This document shows, piece by piece, positions 55,259-63,880 of a stretch of 64,000 nucleotides of DNA. Every line of letters starts with the position of its first letter. Within the stretch, counting starts at the first letter, position 1. Made by a program: the position numbers and the translations under genes. Below the pieces are notes generated by a model. It searched no databases and was not told the DNA's origin. It saw only the letters and a list, made by a program, of their open reading frames with translations. This DNA comes from Fusibacter paucivorans. GTDB taxonomy: Bacteria; Bacillota; Clostridia; Peptostreptococcales; Acidaminobacteraceae. The stretch lies in the NCBI RefSeq assembly GCF_018390735.1, contig NZ_JAHBCL010000019.1, positions 32,665-96,664 of the forward strand. The letters are read 5' to 3'.

Positions 55259-55311
55259 CGAAATATTTTCATTTCTAATCACAAACCTCCCACCGAAGTC
55301 GTCTTAAACAA

Positions 55312-55478
55312 TGACGGCAGGTTTCCTGGCTCATAGATCCCTTTACTCTCCATCCTTCCCGATCATTCAGTGGACATGTGGATTTCATCACTATTTACAG
55401 TAGCGGGGGCTGCAGAGGATTCTAACCTCTTTCCCTCTTAGCTTTTACTAAGCACCGACATTGAAATCTTCAACTTTT
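55312..55478 (-). ncRNA. Cobalamin riboswitch
   Basis: Minus-strand motifs in order: GGTGC near the 5' end, AGAGGGAA, GAATCCTCTGCAGCCCCCGC, TACTGTAA, and the B12 box GCCAGGAAACCTGCC at 55316-55330. These are the conserved core elements of the class I adenosylcobalamin riboswitch. Its 3' side leads to a terminator and then to cbiP, so it should repress the cbi/cob operon when the coenzyme is plentiful. The edges are approximate. Confidence 0.95.
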
Positions 55479-55512
55479 ACTCTGATAGCTCTCAGCTATT
55501 TTATCTACGTCA

Positions 55513-55541
55513 ATTATAAGCATCTGAATAATCTGTGTCAA
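55513..55541 (-). promoter_or_regulatory. Sigma-A promoter of the cobalamin operon
   Basis: Minus strand TTGACA, 17 nt, TATAAT: a full consensus match. Transcription would begin near 55506, about 28 nt before the riboswitch core. Confidence 0.9.
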
Positions 55542-55648
55542 GCAAGGCACCGCAATAGCTTAATTAAATACTGTGAATGCATAAAATAGTGTATCTAATG
55601 ATCAATTGCATGATTTTATCAATATTTTATCCGTGTGTTATTCAATGT

Positions 55649-56110
55649 TTATGCAGAGAAAGCTTTCACTGCTTCAAGGACGGTTTCAGCATGTCCGGGT
55701 GCTTTAATGTCACGGTACTCTGCAATCATTTTTAACCCCTTATCGAATACGAAAGTCGAGCGAACCGTTCCCATCACTGTTTTGCCGTACATTTTCTTTT
55801 CTTTCATGACGCCTAGCGCATTCAGCAGTTCTTTTTCTGTGTCTGAAATTAACTCAAAAGGCAGTTCATATTTAGCTTTAAATTTCAAATGGGATGACAG
55901 GGTATCTTTGCTAATGCCAAAAATTTCATAACCAAGGTTTTTAAATGCTTCATAGACATCCGCAAACTCGTTGGCCTCTAGCGTACAAGCCGACGTATTG
56001 TCCTTTGGATAGACATAGAGGATGAATTTCATTTCTGATAGTTCTGTACCTGATATAGTTCCTTCAGGTGTTATTTTAAATTTCATATCCGGTTTAATAT
56101 ACGGTTTCAT
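55649..56110 (-). CDS. bcp: Bcp-type peroxiredoxin
   Basis: Thiol peroxidase that removes hydroperoxides. The 153-residue thioredoxin-fold protein has the peroxidatic Cys in YPKDNTSACTLEANEF (about 42; the family norm is PGCT), a second part with LPFELISDTEKELLNALGV, and STFVFDKGLKMIAEY. No resolving Cys follows four residues later, so it may use the 1-Cys mechanism or a partner thiol. Start ATG 56110 with RBS GGAGGC. Confidence 0.93.
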   Translation of the reverse strand: MKPYIKPDMKFKITPEGTISGTELSEMKFILYVYPKDNTSACTLEANEFADVYEAFKNLGYEIFGISKDTLSSHLKFKAKYELPFELISDTEKELLNALGVMKEKKMYGKTVMGTVRSTFVFDKGLKMIAEYRDIKAPGHAETVLEAVKAFSA

Positions 56111-56214
56111 TTAAATGCCTCCATCAATCAATAAATTTTACATTAATATATAACCAAATTGAGTAAAATTATGCAAGTTCATAAATAAAAACAAAGCATT
56201 TTTAGCTAATCGTG

Positions 56215-56243
56215 TTGAATACTAAATTCCATTGTGTTATAAT
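56215..56243 (+). promoter_or_regulatory. Sigma-A promoter of the pheB-like/hom/thrB/lysC operon
   Basis: TTGAAT, 17 nt, TATAAT, 59 nt upstream of ATG 56303. No lysine riboswitch, threonine attenuator or T-box motif is seen in the leader. Confidence 0.75.
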
Positions 56244-56302
56244 CCCTTTAACATCTTTCTAAAGCGTACAAATGTACGCGTATGGAATACAGGGAGGTAA
56301 AC

Positions 56303-56743
56303 ATGGATAAAGGCAAATTTTTACTCATTCATATTGATGTTTTGCCGGATGTCTTCCTAAAAGTCGTCGAAGCGAAGGAACTTATCAAAGATGGCAAAGT
56401 CAATTCCGTTTCAGAGGCGACAAAAATGGTCGGCATCAGCAGAAGCACTTTCTACAAGTACAATGATTACGTGTTCACCCTCGCTGATGGGGTTATCGGG
56501 AAAAAGGCAACCATTTCCATGAGTTTGGATCATCACTCCGGTATTCTTTCAAAAGTCTTGGATCGCGTCGCACTTTACAACGGCAATATTTTAACCATAA
56601 GCCAGAGTACGCCAATTGATCGGAAGGCAAACGTTACCATTACCATCGACATCTCAGAAATCTCAACGTCATTCACTGCATTGACCGGTGAGTTAAAAGC
56701 AATTGAAGGCGTTTACAAGTTTAATTTGGTAGCGATTGAATAA
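56303..56743 (+). CDS. PheB/UPF0735-type ACT domain protein
   Basis: 146 residues from ATG 56303 (RBS GGGAGG). A short helical N-terminus with an HTH-like SVSEATKMVGISRSTFYKY segment precedes a C-terminal ACT domain (LSKVLDRVALYNGNILTI). ACT domains bind amino acids. This family is often beside homoserine dehydrogenase, as here (20 nt before hom). A regulatory role in threonine-pathway control is inferred, not known. Confidence 0.9.
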   Translation: MDKGKFLLIHIDVLPDVFLKVVEAKELIKDGKVNSVSEATKMVGISRSTFYKYNDYVFTLADGVIGKKATISMSLDHHSGILSKVLDRVALYNGNILTISQSTPIDRKANVTITIDISEISTSFTALTGELKAIEGVYKFNLVAIE

Positions 56744-56763
56744 ATACGTACAGGAGGCTCATT

Positions 56764-57999
56764 TTGAGGGTAGCACTACTTGGATACGGAACCGTAGGCT
56801 CCGGTGTATATGAATTGATACAAAAGAACACAACAGCTGTTAAAACAAATTTTGACAGAAAACTTGAAGTCGTTAAAATTCTCGTGAAAAACCTAGATAA
56901 GTACAAATCTCACGAAGCTTATCACCTTTTCACAAATGATTTTAACGATCTTAAAAATGCAGATATTGATATCGCCATTGAAACCATCGGCGGCATCTCA
57001 CCAACCGGCGATTATTTGAAACATTTTCTGTCACACGGCATTCCCGTCATAACGGCTAACAAAGATCTCATCGCTGAAATAGGCAGTGAACTCATTGAAA
57101 TCGCACGTGAACATAACACGATTCTGAGTTTTGAAGCCAGCGTTGGCGGCGGTATTCCTATTTTGAAACCGCTTCAGGAAAGTCTTGCCGGCAATGAAAT
57201 TAAAAATATCAGCGCTGTTCTCAACGGTACGACCAATTACATTCTCACTAAAATGTATGAAGACAATATGGGGTATGACGAAGCGCTCTCGCTTGCACAG
57301 TCTATGGGCTTTGCAGAAGCAGATCCTACATCTGATGTCGAAGGTTATGACGCAATGCGCAAGCTTGTCATTCTCTCCACCATCGGTTATAAAAAGCACA
57401 TTCGATGGACTGATCTACCGCTGGAAGGTATTTCGCGTGTAACAGCCCGAGACATTGCTTTTGCCAAGGACGAGAATTACAAAATTAAGCTCATTGCCTT
57501 TTCAGAAGACATGGGAGACGCCATCTACGGCACCGTCAGACCAGTCTTTATCACACAGCAATCTAAATATGCAAAAATAGACAACGAATTTAATGCGGTA
57601 TTGGTCGAAGGCGATGCTGTTGGCGAGCTTATGTTTACAGGAAAAGGTGCTGGTAAATATCCTACGGCAAGCGCTATTTTAGGCGACCTTATGGATATTA
57701 TCCAAAACAAAAAGATCTTACCATCTTATATTTATCAAGATGAAGTTAAAATCATCAAACACTACCCAAAAGAAGCAAAATATGTGGTTCGCTTTCAGGC
57801 CAAAGATCTCAACCTTTTAGCCGCTAAGCTCTTTAGTCTCTTTTCTGACCATGGCTTAAAACTGACATTGGCCTCAGAAACGCAATCACTTTATGTTCAA
57901 GTGACAGAATCTAATGAAAAAACGCTTTTGGAGAAACTCAATCAAATTACAGAAACCTTTAATTGCAATTATATTCACTATTTAGTCTATGATAAATAA
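56764..57999 (+). CDS. hom: Homoserine dehydrogenase
   Basis: Reduces aspartate semialdehyde to homoserine. The 411-residue enzyme has the NAD motif VALLGYGTVGSGVYELI, ITANKDLIAE, the catalytic block ISAVLNGTTNYILTKM, FAEADPTSDVEGYDA, and a C-terminal ACT domain that probably senses threonine. It starts at TTG 56764 with AGGAGG well placed. Second gene of the operon. Confidence 0.96.
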   Translation: MRVALLGYGTVGSGVYELIQKNTTAVKTNFDRKLEVVKILVKNLDKYKSHEAYHLFTNDFNDLKNADIDIAIETIGGISPTGDYLKHFLSHGIPVITANKDLIAEIGSELIEIAREHNTILSFEASVGGGIPILKPLQESLAGNEIKNISAVLNGTTNYILTKMYEDNMGYDEALSLAQSMGFAEADPTSDVEGYDAMRKLVILSTIGYKKHIRWTDLPLEGISRVTARDIAFAKDENYKIKLIAFSEDMGDAIYGTVRPVFITQQSKYAKIDNEFNAVLVEGDAVGELMFTGKGAGKYPTASAILGDLMDIIQNKKILPSYIYQDEVKIIKHYPKEAKYVVRFQAKDLNLLAAKLFSLFSDHGLKLTLASETQSLYVQVTESNEKTLLEKLNQITETFNCNYIHYLVYDK

Positions 58000-58130
58000 G
58001 TCGTTATCGTTCTTGGCACCTTTACATGCAGCATCTCTGGGGACTACTCAATATTACCTCAAAGATTTACAGCAATCAGTTTTTTCTGTCGCCTGCGACA
58101 CGCATTCAGCACTTACCGGAGGCATTTTAA

Positions 58131-59036
58131 ATGATTAATATTAAAGTACCCGCAACCAGCGCCAATATCGGACCTGGTTTTGATACACTGGGTTTGGCAC
58201 TCAATATGTTCAACCATGTAGCACTTTCTAAGCGGGCCGATTCAATAAAACGCATTATTTGGGAAACACCAGATGATGCAATTGATGATTCCATTAACCT
58301 TGTTAAAACGGCACTTGAATACACACTTGAAAAATATAATCGCTCGACACTCGGTTATGATCTTATCATGGGACAGTGTGATGTACCGATGTCCAGAGGG
58401 CTTGGCAGTTCTGCAACTGCAATCGTAGCAGGCATTTATGCCGCAAACTATCTGTTGGATTTCGCATTATCCAAAGAAGAAATATTATTATATGCCACTG
58501 AACTTGAAGGGCACCCGGACAATGTTGCACCTGCTATTTTTGGCGATATGGTTATCTCCAGCTATACCGAAGGAAAAGTTATTCACGATCGCGTTATCTT
58601 CCCTGAAGACATTGTCTTTAAAGTATTTATTCCAGACTTTGAACTCAGTACATCCGCAGCACGTAAGGTACTCCCGAAGACTTATAACATACAGCAATGT
58701 GTTTTTAACATGTCTAGGCTTGGTTTACTCATTAACTGTCTATATACAAAGCGCTACGATTTGCTGCCTTTTGCAGTTGAGGATGCGGTTCATCAACCGT
58801 ACCGATTGCCGCTTATACAATCAGCTGAACTAATCTTTGAAAAATGTCGCGAAATTCAATCACTTGGCAGTTTCATCAGCGGTGCAGGGCCAACACTGAT
58901 TGCATTAATGCCGCTGGATCACGCCGATACATTTGACAAGCAATTTGAACCCTTTTTGGCAACACTCGAATCAAAATGGTCTCTAAAGACTTTAACCATT
59001 AATAAAAGCGGAACAACATATTCCGTTGAATCATAA
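58131..59036 (+). CDS. thrB: Homoserine kinase
   Basis: Phosphorylates homoserine for threonine synthesis. The 301-residue GHMP kinase has the opening VPATSANIGPGFDTLGLAL, the ATP loop MSRGLGSSATAIVAG, and the C-terminal GAGPTLIALM. It follows hom by 131 nt with RBS GGAGGC. No threonine synthase gene is in the window. Confidence 0.96.
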   Translation: MINIKVPATSANIGPGFDTLGLALNMFNHVALSKRADSIKRIIWETPDDAIDDSINLVKTALEYTLEKYNRSTLGYDLIMGQCDVPMSRGLGSSATAIVAGIYAANYLLDFALSKEEILLYATELEGHPDNVAPAIFGDMVISSYTEGKVIHDRVIFPEDIVFKVFIPDFELSTSAARKVLPKTYNIQQCVFNMSRLGLLINCLYTKRYDLLPFAVEDAVHQPYRLPLIQSAELIFEKCREIQSLGSFISGAGPTLIALMPLDHADTFDKQFEPFLATLESKWSLKTLTINKSGTTYSVES

Positions 59037-59046
59037 AGAGGTATCT

Positions 59047-60267
59047 ATGAGTATTATCGTACAAAAATATGGTGGCAGCTCCGTTGCAGATGCAGAGCGA
59101 ATTCAACGGGTATCCAATCATGTCATCGAATTAAAGAAACAGGGGCATCAGCCTGTCGTCGTCGTCTCTGCCATGGGAGATTCTACAGATCATCTCATTG
59201 AACTGGCAAAATCCATTAATCCCTCACCGTCTTCGCGTGAAATGGATATGCTTTTGTCGACTGGTGAACAAATATCCATTTCGCTATTGGCAATGGCAAT
59301 TGAATCACAAGGTTATCAAGCAATCTCGCTGACTGGTTACCAGTGTGGGATTCAAACCGATCATTTCTATTCAAAAGCTAAAATTAATGATATTAAAGCC
59401 AATCGTATTATTACGGAACTCGAAAAGGATAATATCGTTATCGTCGCTGGATTTCAAGGGATGAATGAAAATGGCGACATCACAACACTTGGCCGCGGCG
59501 GATCAGATACAACGGCTGTTGCACTCGCTGTCGCACTAAATGCAGAACTATGTGAAATCTATACAGATGTTAAAGGTATTTATACAACCGATCCACGTGT
59601 TGTTAAAACGGCTAAACAAATGAGCCAAATCAGCTATGATGAAATGCTTGAGCTCGCGAAGCTTGGTGCAAAAGTCATGCACCCAAGGTCTGTCGAACTT
59701 GCACGCAAAAACAAAATGAAACTGGTGGTACGCTCATCATTTGAACTGTCCGCACCGGGTACTGAAATAATTGAGGTGAATGAAATGGAAAAAGCACAAG
59801 TAAGAGGCGTTACGCTTGATGATAATATTGTTAGACTTTCTGTACCAGACGTTCCAGACCGTCCCGGCATTGCTTATAAGATGTTTTCTGCACTTGCAGC
59901 ACAAAACGTGCACATCGATATGATCATTCAAAATCTTACGCATGATGATCGCAATGATATCTCTTTTACAGTTCCAAAAGACGATCTTGAACTTGTACAA
60001 GGGATTATCAATCAGTTTATTGAAGAAGTCGGCGCAAATCCATTACTCGTTAGAGACGATGTTGCCAAACTCTCTATCGTCGGAACGGGCATTACTTCTG
60101 ATGCGACCATCGCTTCCGGTCTATTTGGCGCTCTTTACAAAATGGGCATCAATATCGAAATGATTTCTACCTCAGAAATCAAAATATCCTGTATTATCGA
60201 TAAAGCACGTTCAAAAGAAGCGCTTAACGAAATTCATGAATTTTTTGAGCTTCAAAAGGTATTATAA
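59047..60267 (+). CDS. lysC: Aspartate kinase (AK-II type, alpha/beta)
   Basis: Commits aspartate to the lysine/threonine/methionine pathway. The 406-residue enzyme starts at ATG 59047 (MSIIVQKYGGSSVADA, RBS AAAGAGG), with catalytic KYGGSS, GFQGMNENGDITTLGRGGSD and TDVKGIYTTDPR. Two ACT domains follow (about 265-400). An internal ATG at 59785 (codon 247) is preceded by GAGGTGA 5 nt upstream and would yield a 160-residue beta subunit, as known for Bacillus subtilis AK-II. Alpha2beta2 assembly and feedback by lysine are inferred from the family. Confidence 0.96.
   Translation: MSIIVQKYGGSSVADAERIQRVSNHVIELKKQGHQPVVVVSAMGDSTDHLIELAKSINPSPSSREMDMLLSTGEQISISLLAMAIESQGYQAISLTGYQCGIQTDHFYSKAKINDIKANRIITELEKDNIVIVAGFQGMNENGDITTLGRGGSDTTAVALAVALNAELCEIYTDVKGIYTTDPRVVKTAKQMSQISYDEMLELAKLGAKVMHPRSVELARKNKMKLVVRSSFELSAPGTEIIEVNEMEKAQVRGVTLDDNIVRLSVPDVPDRPGIAYKMFSALAAQNVHIDMIIQNLTHDDRNDISFTVPKDDLELVQGIINQFIEEVGANPLLVRDDVAKLSIVGTGITSDATIASGLFGALYKMGINIEMISTSEIKISCIIDKARSKEALNEIHEFFELQKVL
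59773..59787 (+). promoter_or_regulatory. Internal ribosome binding site and start for the aspartate kinase beta subunit
   Basis: GAGGTGA followed 5 nt later by in-frame ATG GAA (59785), inside lysC at codon 247. Confidence 0.65.
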
Positions 60268-60296
60268 TTTTTTCTTTTAATTAAGACGCAATAAAC

Positions 60297-60336
60297 AACC
60301 CCTGATCTCATTGATTTCGATGTGATCAGGGGTTTC
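60297..60336 (+). terminator. Intrinsic terminator after lysC
   Basis: Stem AACCCCTGATC / GATCAGGGGTT (11 pairs) with a 16-nt loop, then TTC. Confidence 0.8.
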
Positions 60337-60414
60337 TACGCTTAATACGCCGCTGTTGCGTATTCATATCACCCTTTTCATACTTAGACATAGTTTTACG
60401 CAATCGTTTATTAC

Positions 60415-60443
60415 TGGACTCAGTCCACCATTTCTGCTATAAT
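60415..60443 (+). promoter_or_regulatory. Promoter and candidate operator of the MarR-GNAT gene
   Basis: TGGACT, 17 nt, TATAAT. The -35 lies inside the perfect palindrome TGGACTCAGTCCA (60415-60427), suited to autorepression by the MarR half. Confidence 0.5.
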
Positions 60444-60496
60444 ACTACTAAACCACACACCATACACTATTAATACTATCCAGAAATGAGGTACTT

Positions 60497-61402
60497 ATGG
60501 AATCAATGATCGCAGATATCCGTAGTTTCAACCGTTTTTACACAAACATTTTAGGGCTATTAGATCAATCTTTGCTCGGCAGCGGCTATTCACTAACTGA
60601 CGTCCGCGTCATGCTTGAAATCAGTTTACAACCCTTTAGCACCGCCAAAACACTTATTCATCAATTAAATATTGATCCGAGTTATATGAGTCGTATCATT
60701 AAACGCTTAGAAACAGACGGTCTACTTGAAAAAATACCATCAGAGTTAGATAATCGTCTCAATAACTTAAAATTGACAACAACCGGTGAAGCACTCATTC
60801 AAAAAATGGATGCAAAATCACATGATCAAATGAAGAAACTGCTTCGATGTCTTTCTGAAGATGAAGTTAGAACCGTTGTCAGCAGTATGCAGCTCATTAA
60901 GGCAAAATTTTCAGAAGCTTTCTATCAATTTAAAATACGCGACTTCACATTTGATGATATTGATTATGTTATTTCACGTCATAAAATTCTTTACCAAAAT
61001 GAGTATCGCCTGACTCAAGTCTTTTCAGATCATGTCGATGCCACTGTAAATGCATTTGCTGAACATTTTAATCCTGAACGAGAGTGTATGTTTATTGCTG
61101 AAATGTCTGGAAAGCCAGTTGGCAGCATTGCAGTTGCAAGTATGGATGATCAAACAGCTCAATTACGTTTCTTTCTCTTAGAACCTAAAGCGCGCGGCAT
61201 TGGCATTGGCAAAAAACTCGTTGATGCGGCACTGCTCTTCTGCATTGAAAACAACTATACAAGTGTCTTTCTTGACACGTTTAGTGATCTTAAGACTGCA
61301 CGTTATCTCTATGCGCAAAAGGGATTCGAGATTATCTCGACACATGCCAATGAAAGCTGGGGTAAAAATATTCTCGAAGAGCGCTGGGCACTGTATTTTT
61401 AG
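60497..61402 (+). CDS. MarR-GNAT fusion protein
   Basis: 301 residues. The N-terminal half (to about 145) is a MarR winged helix (LIHQLNIDPSYMSRIIKRLETDGLLEKIPSELDNRLNNLKLT). The C-terminal half (about 150-301) is a GNAT acetyltransferase with the acetyl-CoA site LEPKARGIGIGKKLVDAAL and a closing AQKGFEIIS. Such fusions are found in other bacteria; the acceptor is unknown. RBS GAGG 5 nt before ATG 60497. Monocistronic. Confidence 0.92.
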   Translation: MESMIADIRSFNRFYTNILGLLDQSLLGSGYSLTDVRVMLEISLQPFSTAKTLIHQLNIDPSYMSRIIKRLETDGLLEKIPSELDNRLNNLKLTTTGEALIQKMDAKSHDQMKKLLRCLSEDEVRTVVSSMQLIKAKFSEAFYQFKIRDFTFDDIDYVISRHKILYQNEYRLTQVFSDHVDATVNAFAEHFNPERECMFIAEMSGKPVGSIAVASMDDQTAQLRFFLLEPKARGIGIGKKLVDAALLFCIENNYTSVFLDTFSDLKTARYLYAQKGFEIISTHANESWGKNILEERWALYF

Positions 61403-61418
61403 CATTTTCAAACAAAGC

Positions 61419-61446
61419 AAAAATCGGCTGAATAGTCGATTTTTTT
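61419..61446 (+). terminator. Terminator after the MarR-GNAT gene
   Basis: Stem AAAATCGGCT / AGTCGATTTT (10 pairs, one G-U), 4-nt loop, T7 tail. On the minus strand it also ends the phosphotransferase unit. Confidence 0.75.
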
Positions 61447-62407
61447 AAATTCGCCACTTGGTTAAGTCTTCTGTCATCATCGTCTCTAAAAAATCAACGG
61501 TTTCATCATAATAACATTTTGAGACATGATGCGACCAACTGGCGATATCTAACCCCATTCGCAGTAGATTAAACTCAAATGCAATGTCATACTGCTCACC
61601 GCGTGTCCTCAATTTATCATATCCTTCAAAAAAGGGCTTAATTAATGCCGGGGCTTTATAAAAGTATTTGCGATATAAATTGATAATATCGTAATGCGGA
61701 TTAAATCGAACACATTTTTCAAAATCCAAAAACGTAATTAATTGATAGCTTGTCGCTTTATTATCTGGCACACTTTGTGATTCATTTACGCCGATGAGAA
61801 TATTTCTCCCATCCAAATCACGATGGCATAAAGTCACCTCGTCTAATGTCTCAATGGTATTGTACGCCTTTCTCGTTCTACCAATTGCCTCTTGAAACAG
61901 CTTATTCGGCTTCAAATTCAATTTTTCAATATTATGATAAATTCGTTCCGTATCGTTAATCATAAATGTTTGGTATGCTGAGATATGGCTGTACTTTCCT
62001 ACCACCCAGTCGCCAAAGTGCTGGAAAGATACAGCATTATGAAAATCAGCCATTTTGCTGCCAAAATCTTTAAAGAGCTCACACTTTTTGTTTTCCGGCA
62101 TGGTTTGAAGACAGCCTTCCATTACATAACCCGTTATATAAGGATAAATAGACCATTCAATACCTTGGTAAATACCGTGTGCCAATAGTTTTAGCGGTGT
62201 ATTAACATAATAATGCAATGCATTTAACTCACGAATTTGCTTGTGGTATTTATAATAAAATTTAATAATAAATGTATGCTCACCAGACTTCACCTTGTAA
62301 ACAAGATTGCGTTTTAAATCATGGTGACCGCAGGCAGTCATGCTGTCTGTATTGATGTTCATTCGATCTTTGAATATCGCTTCAATATCTTTTAACGTTA
62401 TATTCAT
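61445..62407 (-). CDS. APH-fold phosphotransferase
   Basis: 320 residues from ATG 62407 (MNITLKDIEAIFKDRM, RBS AAGGGAAGG). The aminoglycoside-phosphotransferase/choline-kinase fold is shown by the Lys strand EHTFIIKFYYKYH, the Brenner motif LCHRDLDGRNILI (catalytic Asp, Asn) and metal Asp in ITFLDFEKC. The substrate is unknown; spore CotS-like and small-molecule kinases are in the same fold. Nothing in the neighbours suggests drug resistance. Confidence 0.9.
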   Translation of the reverse strand: MNITLKDIEAIFKDRMNINTDSMTACGHHDLKRNLVYKVKSGEHTFIIKFYYKYHKQIRELNALHYYVNTPLKLLAHGIYQGIEWSIYPYITGYVMEGCLQTMPENKKCELFKDFGSKMADFHNAVSFQHFGDWVVGKYSHISAYQTFMINDTERIYHNIEKLNLKPNKLFQEAIGRTRKAYNTIETLDEVTLCHRDLDGRNILIGVNESQSVPDNKATSYQLITFLDFEKCVRFNPHYDIINLYRKYFYKAPALIKPFFEGYDKLRTRGEQYDIAFEFNLLRMGLDIASWSHHVSKCYYDETVDFLETMMTEDLTKWRI

Positions 62408-62543
62408 TATGCCTTCCCTTGTATACATTCGATTAATGTTCTATGACTAATATATCGAATTCCACAAAAAAATCAATTGAAAATCATCGATATTTTCCAT
62501 TAACCTAAACTTCTGGATCCTTTTAGGATACTTTTTTAATGGT

Positions 62544-63021
62544 TTATAAGTTTAAAATCATAAATCCGACTTCAAAAATAACATGCGGAAATCTGCACGT
62601 CCCAGTATGGATAAAGCCATATTGCGTATACCATTCTTTCAACCTTAAATTGTCTTCTTTAATACCGATTTCAATGGTATTTCCCCCTGCCTCAATGACT
62701 GTTTTTTTTTGCATAGTCAAGCAGCATTTTACCATAGCCATTATGTCTATAATCCGGCAGTACTGCTAGTTTTCCAAGTTCAAAAATATGATTCCCCTTG
62801 TCTTTGAGCTGTATAAAACCAACAATCCTTTGCTGATTATAGAGCCCATACATCATCGTCCCCTTTTGAAACTCATCTTCTAATCGTTTTAGCGGTATAT
62901 AGGCCCCGTTTGTCGGTGCATTTTCTTTTGTCAACCCAGATGCTTCTGCCACTGTCATAAAACTTTTATGTATTACATCAAGACATTCAGGCAGATCATG
63001 TGCTTCTATACGTTTTATCAT
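62544..63021 (-). pseudogene. GNAT acetyltransferase interrupted by a frameshift
   Basis: The first 109 codons (start ATG 63021, RBS AGGAGA) encode the GNAT N-half through PDYRHNGYGKMLLDYAKK and then stop at 62692. The natural continuation TVIEAGGNTIEIGIKEDNLRLK to IFEVGFMILNL lies in another frame to 62544. The join falls at a run of nine A on the minus strand (62702-62710); eight would restore a normal GNAT of about 159 residues. It may be a real disruption, slippage-corrected expression, or a sequencing error. Confidence 0.85.
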
Positions 63022-63230
63022 GCGGTCTCCTCTGCAAACTTCACATACAGTTTAAGTTTTTATTTAGCGATTTTAAAATGGGATCATTTCTGATAGGGAT
63101 ATTAGCTATATCATAACATTTAAACCTCTTTATTCAAGTAAAAGAATGGTTAATATAACGACTAATCAAATCATTTAAGACAGCAATCAAGTCAAATCGA
63201 AAAACTAGCTGCAAATCTATTTTAAATATG

Positions 63231-63259
63231 AAAAAAGAAGTACTAAAAAGTACTTCTTT
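63231..63259 (-). terminator. Terminator of the 5S rRNA-tRNA transcript
   Basis: Minus-strand stem AAAGAAGTACT / AGTACTTCTTT with a short T-rich loop and TTTTTTCAT tail, directly after tRNA-Arg. Confidence 0.88.
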
Positions 63260-63262
63260 AAA

Positions 63263-63339
63263 TGGCGCGCCCTAAGGGATTCGAACCCCTAACCTTCTGA
63301 TTCGTAGTCAGACACTCTATCCAATTGAGCTAAGAGCGC
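63263..63339 (-). tRNA. tRNA-Arg (ACG)
   Basis: Cloverleaf on the minus strand from GCGCTCT to AGGGCGC-G-CCA. The anticodon loop CTACGAA gives ACG. CCA is encoded. Last of seven tRNAs. Confidence 0.95.
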
Positions 63340-63343
63340 ATTA

Positions 63344-63418
<75 letters not shown>

Positions 63419-63422
63419 GTTA

Positions 63423-63498
63423 TGGTGATCCATCCGCGACTCGAACGCGGGACACCCTGATTAAAAGTCAGATGCTCTACCAACTGAGCTAATGGACC
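63423..63498 (-). tRNA. tRNA-Lys (TTT)
   Basis: GGTCCAT...ATGGATC-A-CCA; the anticodon loop CTTTTAA gives TTT. CCA encoded. Confidence 0.95.
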
Positions 63499-63503
63499 AT
63501 ATT

Positions 63504-63520
63504 CTTTAGCTAAGCTAAAG
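63504..63520. repeat. Inverted repeat between tRNA-Lys and tRNA-Gly
   Basis: CTTTAGC-TAA-GCTAAAG, a 7-bp hairpin without a T-tract, possibly an RNA processing site in the tRNA precursor. Confidence 0.5.
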
Positions 63521-63526
63521 GCAAAT

Positions 63527-63601
63527 TGGAGCGGAAGACGGGATTTGAACCCGCGACCCTCGCCTTGGCAAGGCGATGCTCTACCACTGAGCCACTTCCG
63601 C
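63527..63601 (-). tRNA. tRNA-Gly (GCC)
   Basis: GCGGAAG...CTTCCGC-T-CCA; the anticodon loop TTGCCAA gives GCC. CCA encoded. Confidence 0.95.
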
Positions 63602-63607
63602 ATAAAA

Positions 63608-63691
63608 TGGTGCGGGTAGAGGGACTTGAACCCCCACGTACAAGACACTAGATCCTAAGTCTAGCGCGTCTGCCAATTCCGCCATACCCGC
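63608..63691 (-). tRNA. tRNA-Leu (TAG)
   Basis: GCGGGTA...TACCCGC-A-CCA with a long variable arm; the anticodon loop ACTTAGGA region gives TAG. CCA encoded. Confidence 0.95.
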
Positions 63692-63693
63692 GT

Positions 63694-63769
63694 TGGTGGG
63701 GGTAACAGGGCTCGAACCTATGACCCTCTGCTTGTAAGGCAGATGCTCTCCCAGCTGAGCTATACCCCC
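63694..63769 (-). tRNA. tRNA-Val (TAC)
   Basis: GGGGGTA...TACCCCC-A-CCA; the anticodon loop CTTACAA gives TAC. CCA encoded. Confidence 0.95.
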
Positions 63770-63772
63770 ATG

Positions 63773-63790
63773 TTCAATGAAATCATTGAA
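63773..63790. repeat. Inverted repeat between tRNA-Val and tRNA-Asn
   Basis: TTCAATGA-AA-TCATTGAA, an 8-bp arm inverted repeat, placed like the one at 63504-63520. Confidence 0.5.
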
Positions 63791-63797
63791 AAATAAA

Positions 63798-63872
63798 TGG
63801 CTCCAAGGGAGGGATTCGAACCCTCAGCCTATCGGTTAACAGCCGAGTGCTCCACCGTTGAGCTACCTTGGA
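63798..63872 (-). tRNA. tRNA-Asn (GTT)
   Basis: TCCAAGG...CCTTGGA-G-CCA; the anticodon loop CTGTTAA gives GTT. CCA encoded. First tRNA after 5S rRNA. Confidence 0.95.
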
Positions 63873-63880
63873 ACATTTTA

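Noticed and set aside
54842..55307. Open frames on both strands across the 101-nt repeats
   Set aside because: They owe their openness to the repeated sequence, have no RBS, overlap cbiP or the riboswitch terminator, and the peptides are low-complexity and basic.
56244..59046. Lysine riboswitch or T-box upstream of hom/lysC
   Set aside because: No LYS-element or T-box consensus is present in the 60-nt leader or in the hom-thrB gap.
61445..62407. Aminoglycoside resistance gene
   Set aside because: Only the general APH fold is visible; nothing supports a drug substrate, and there are no mobile elements.
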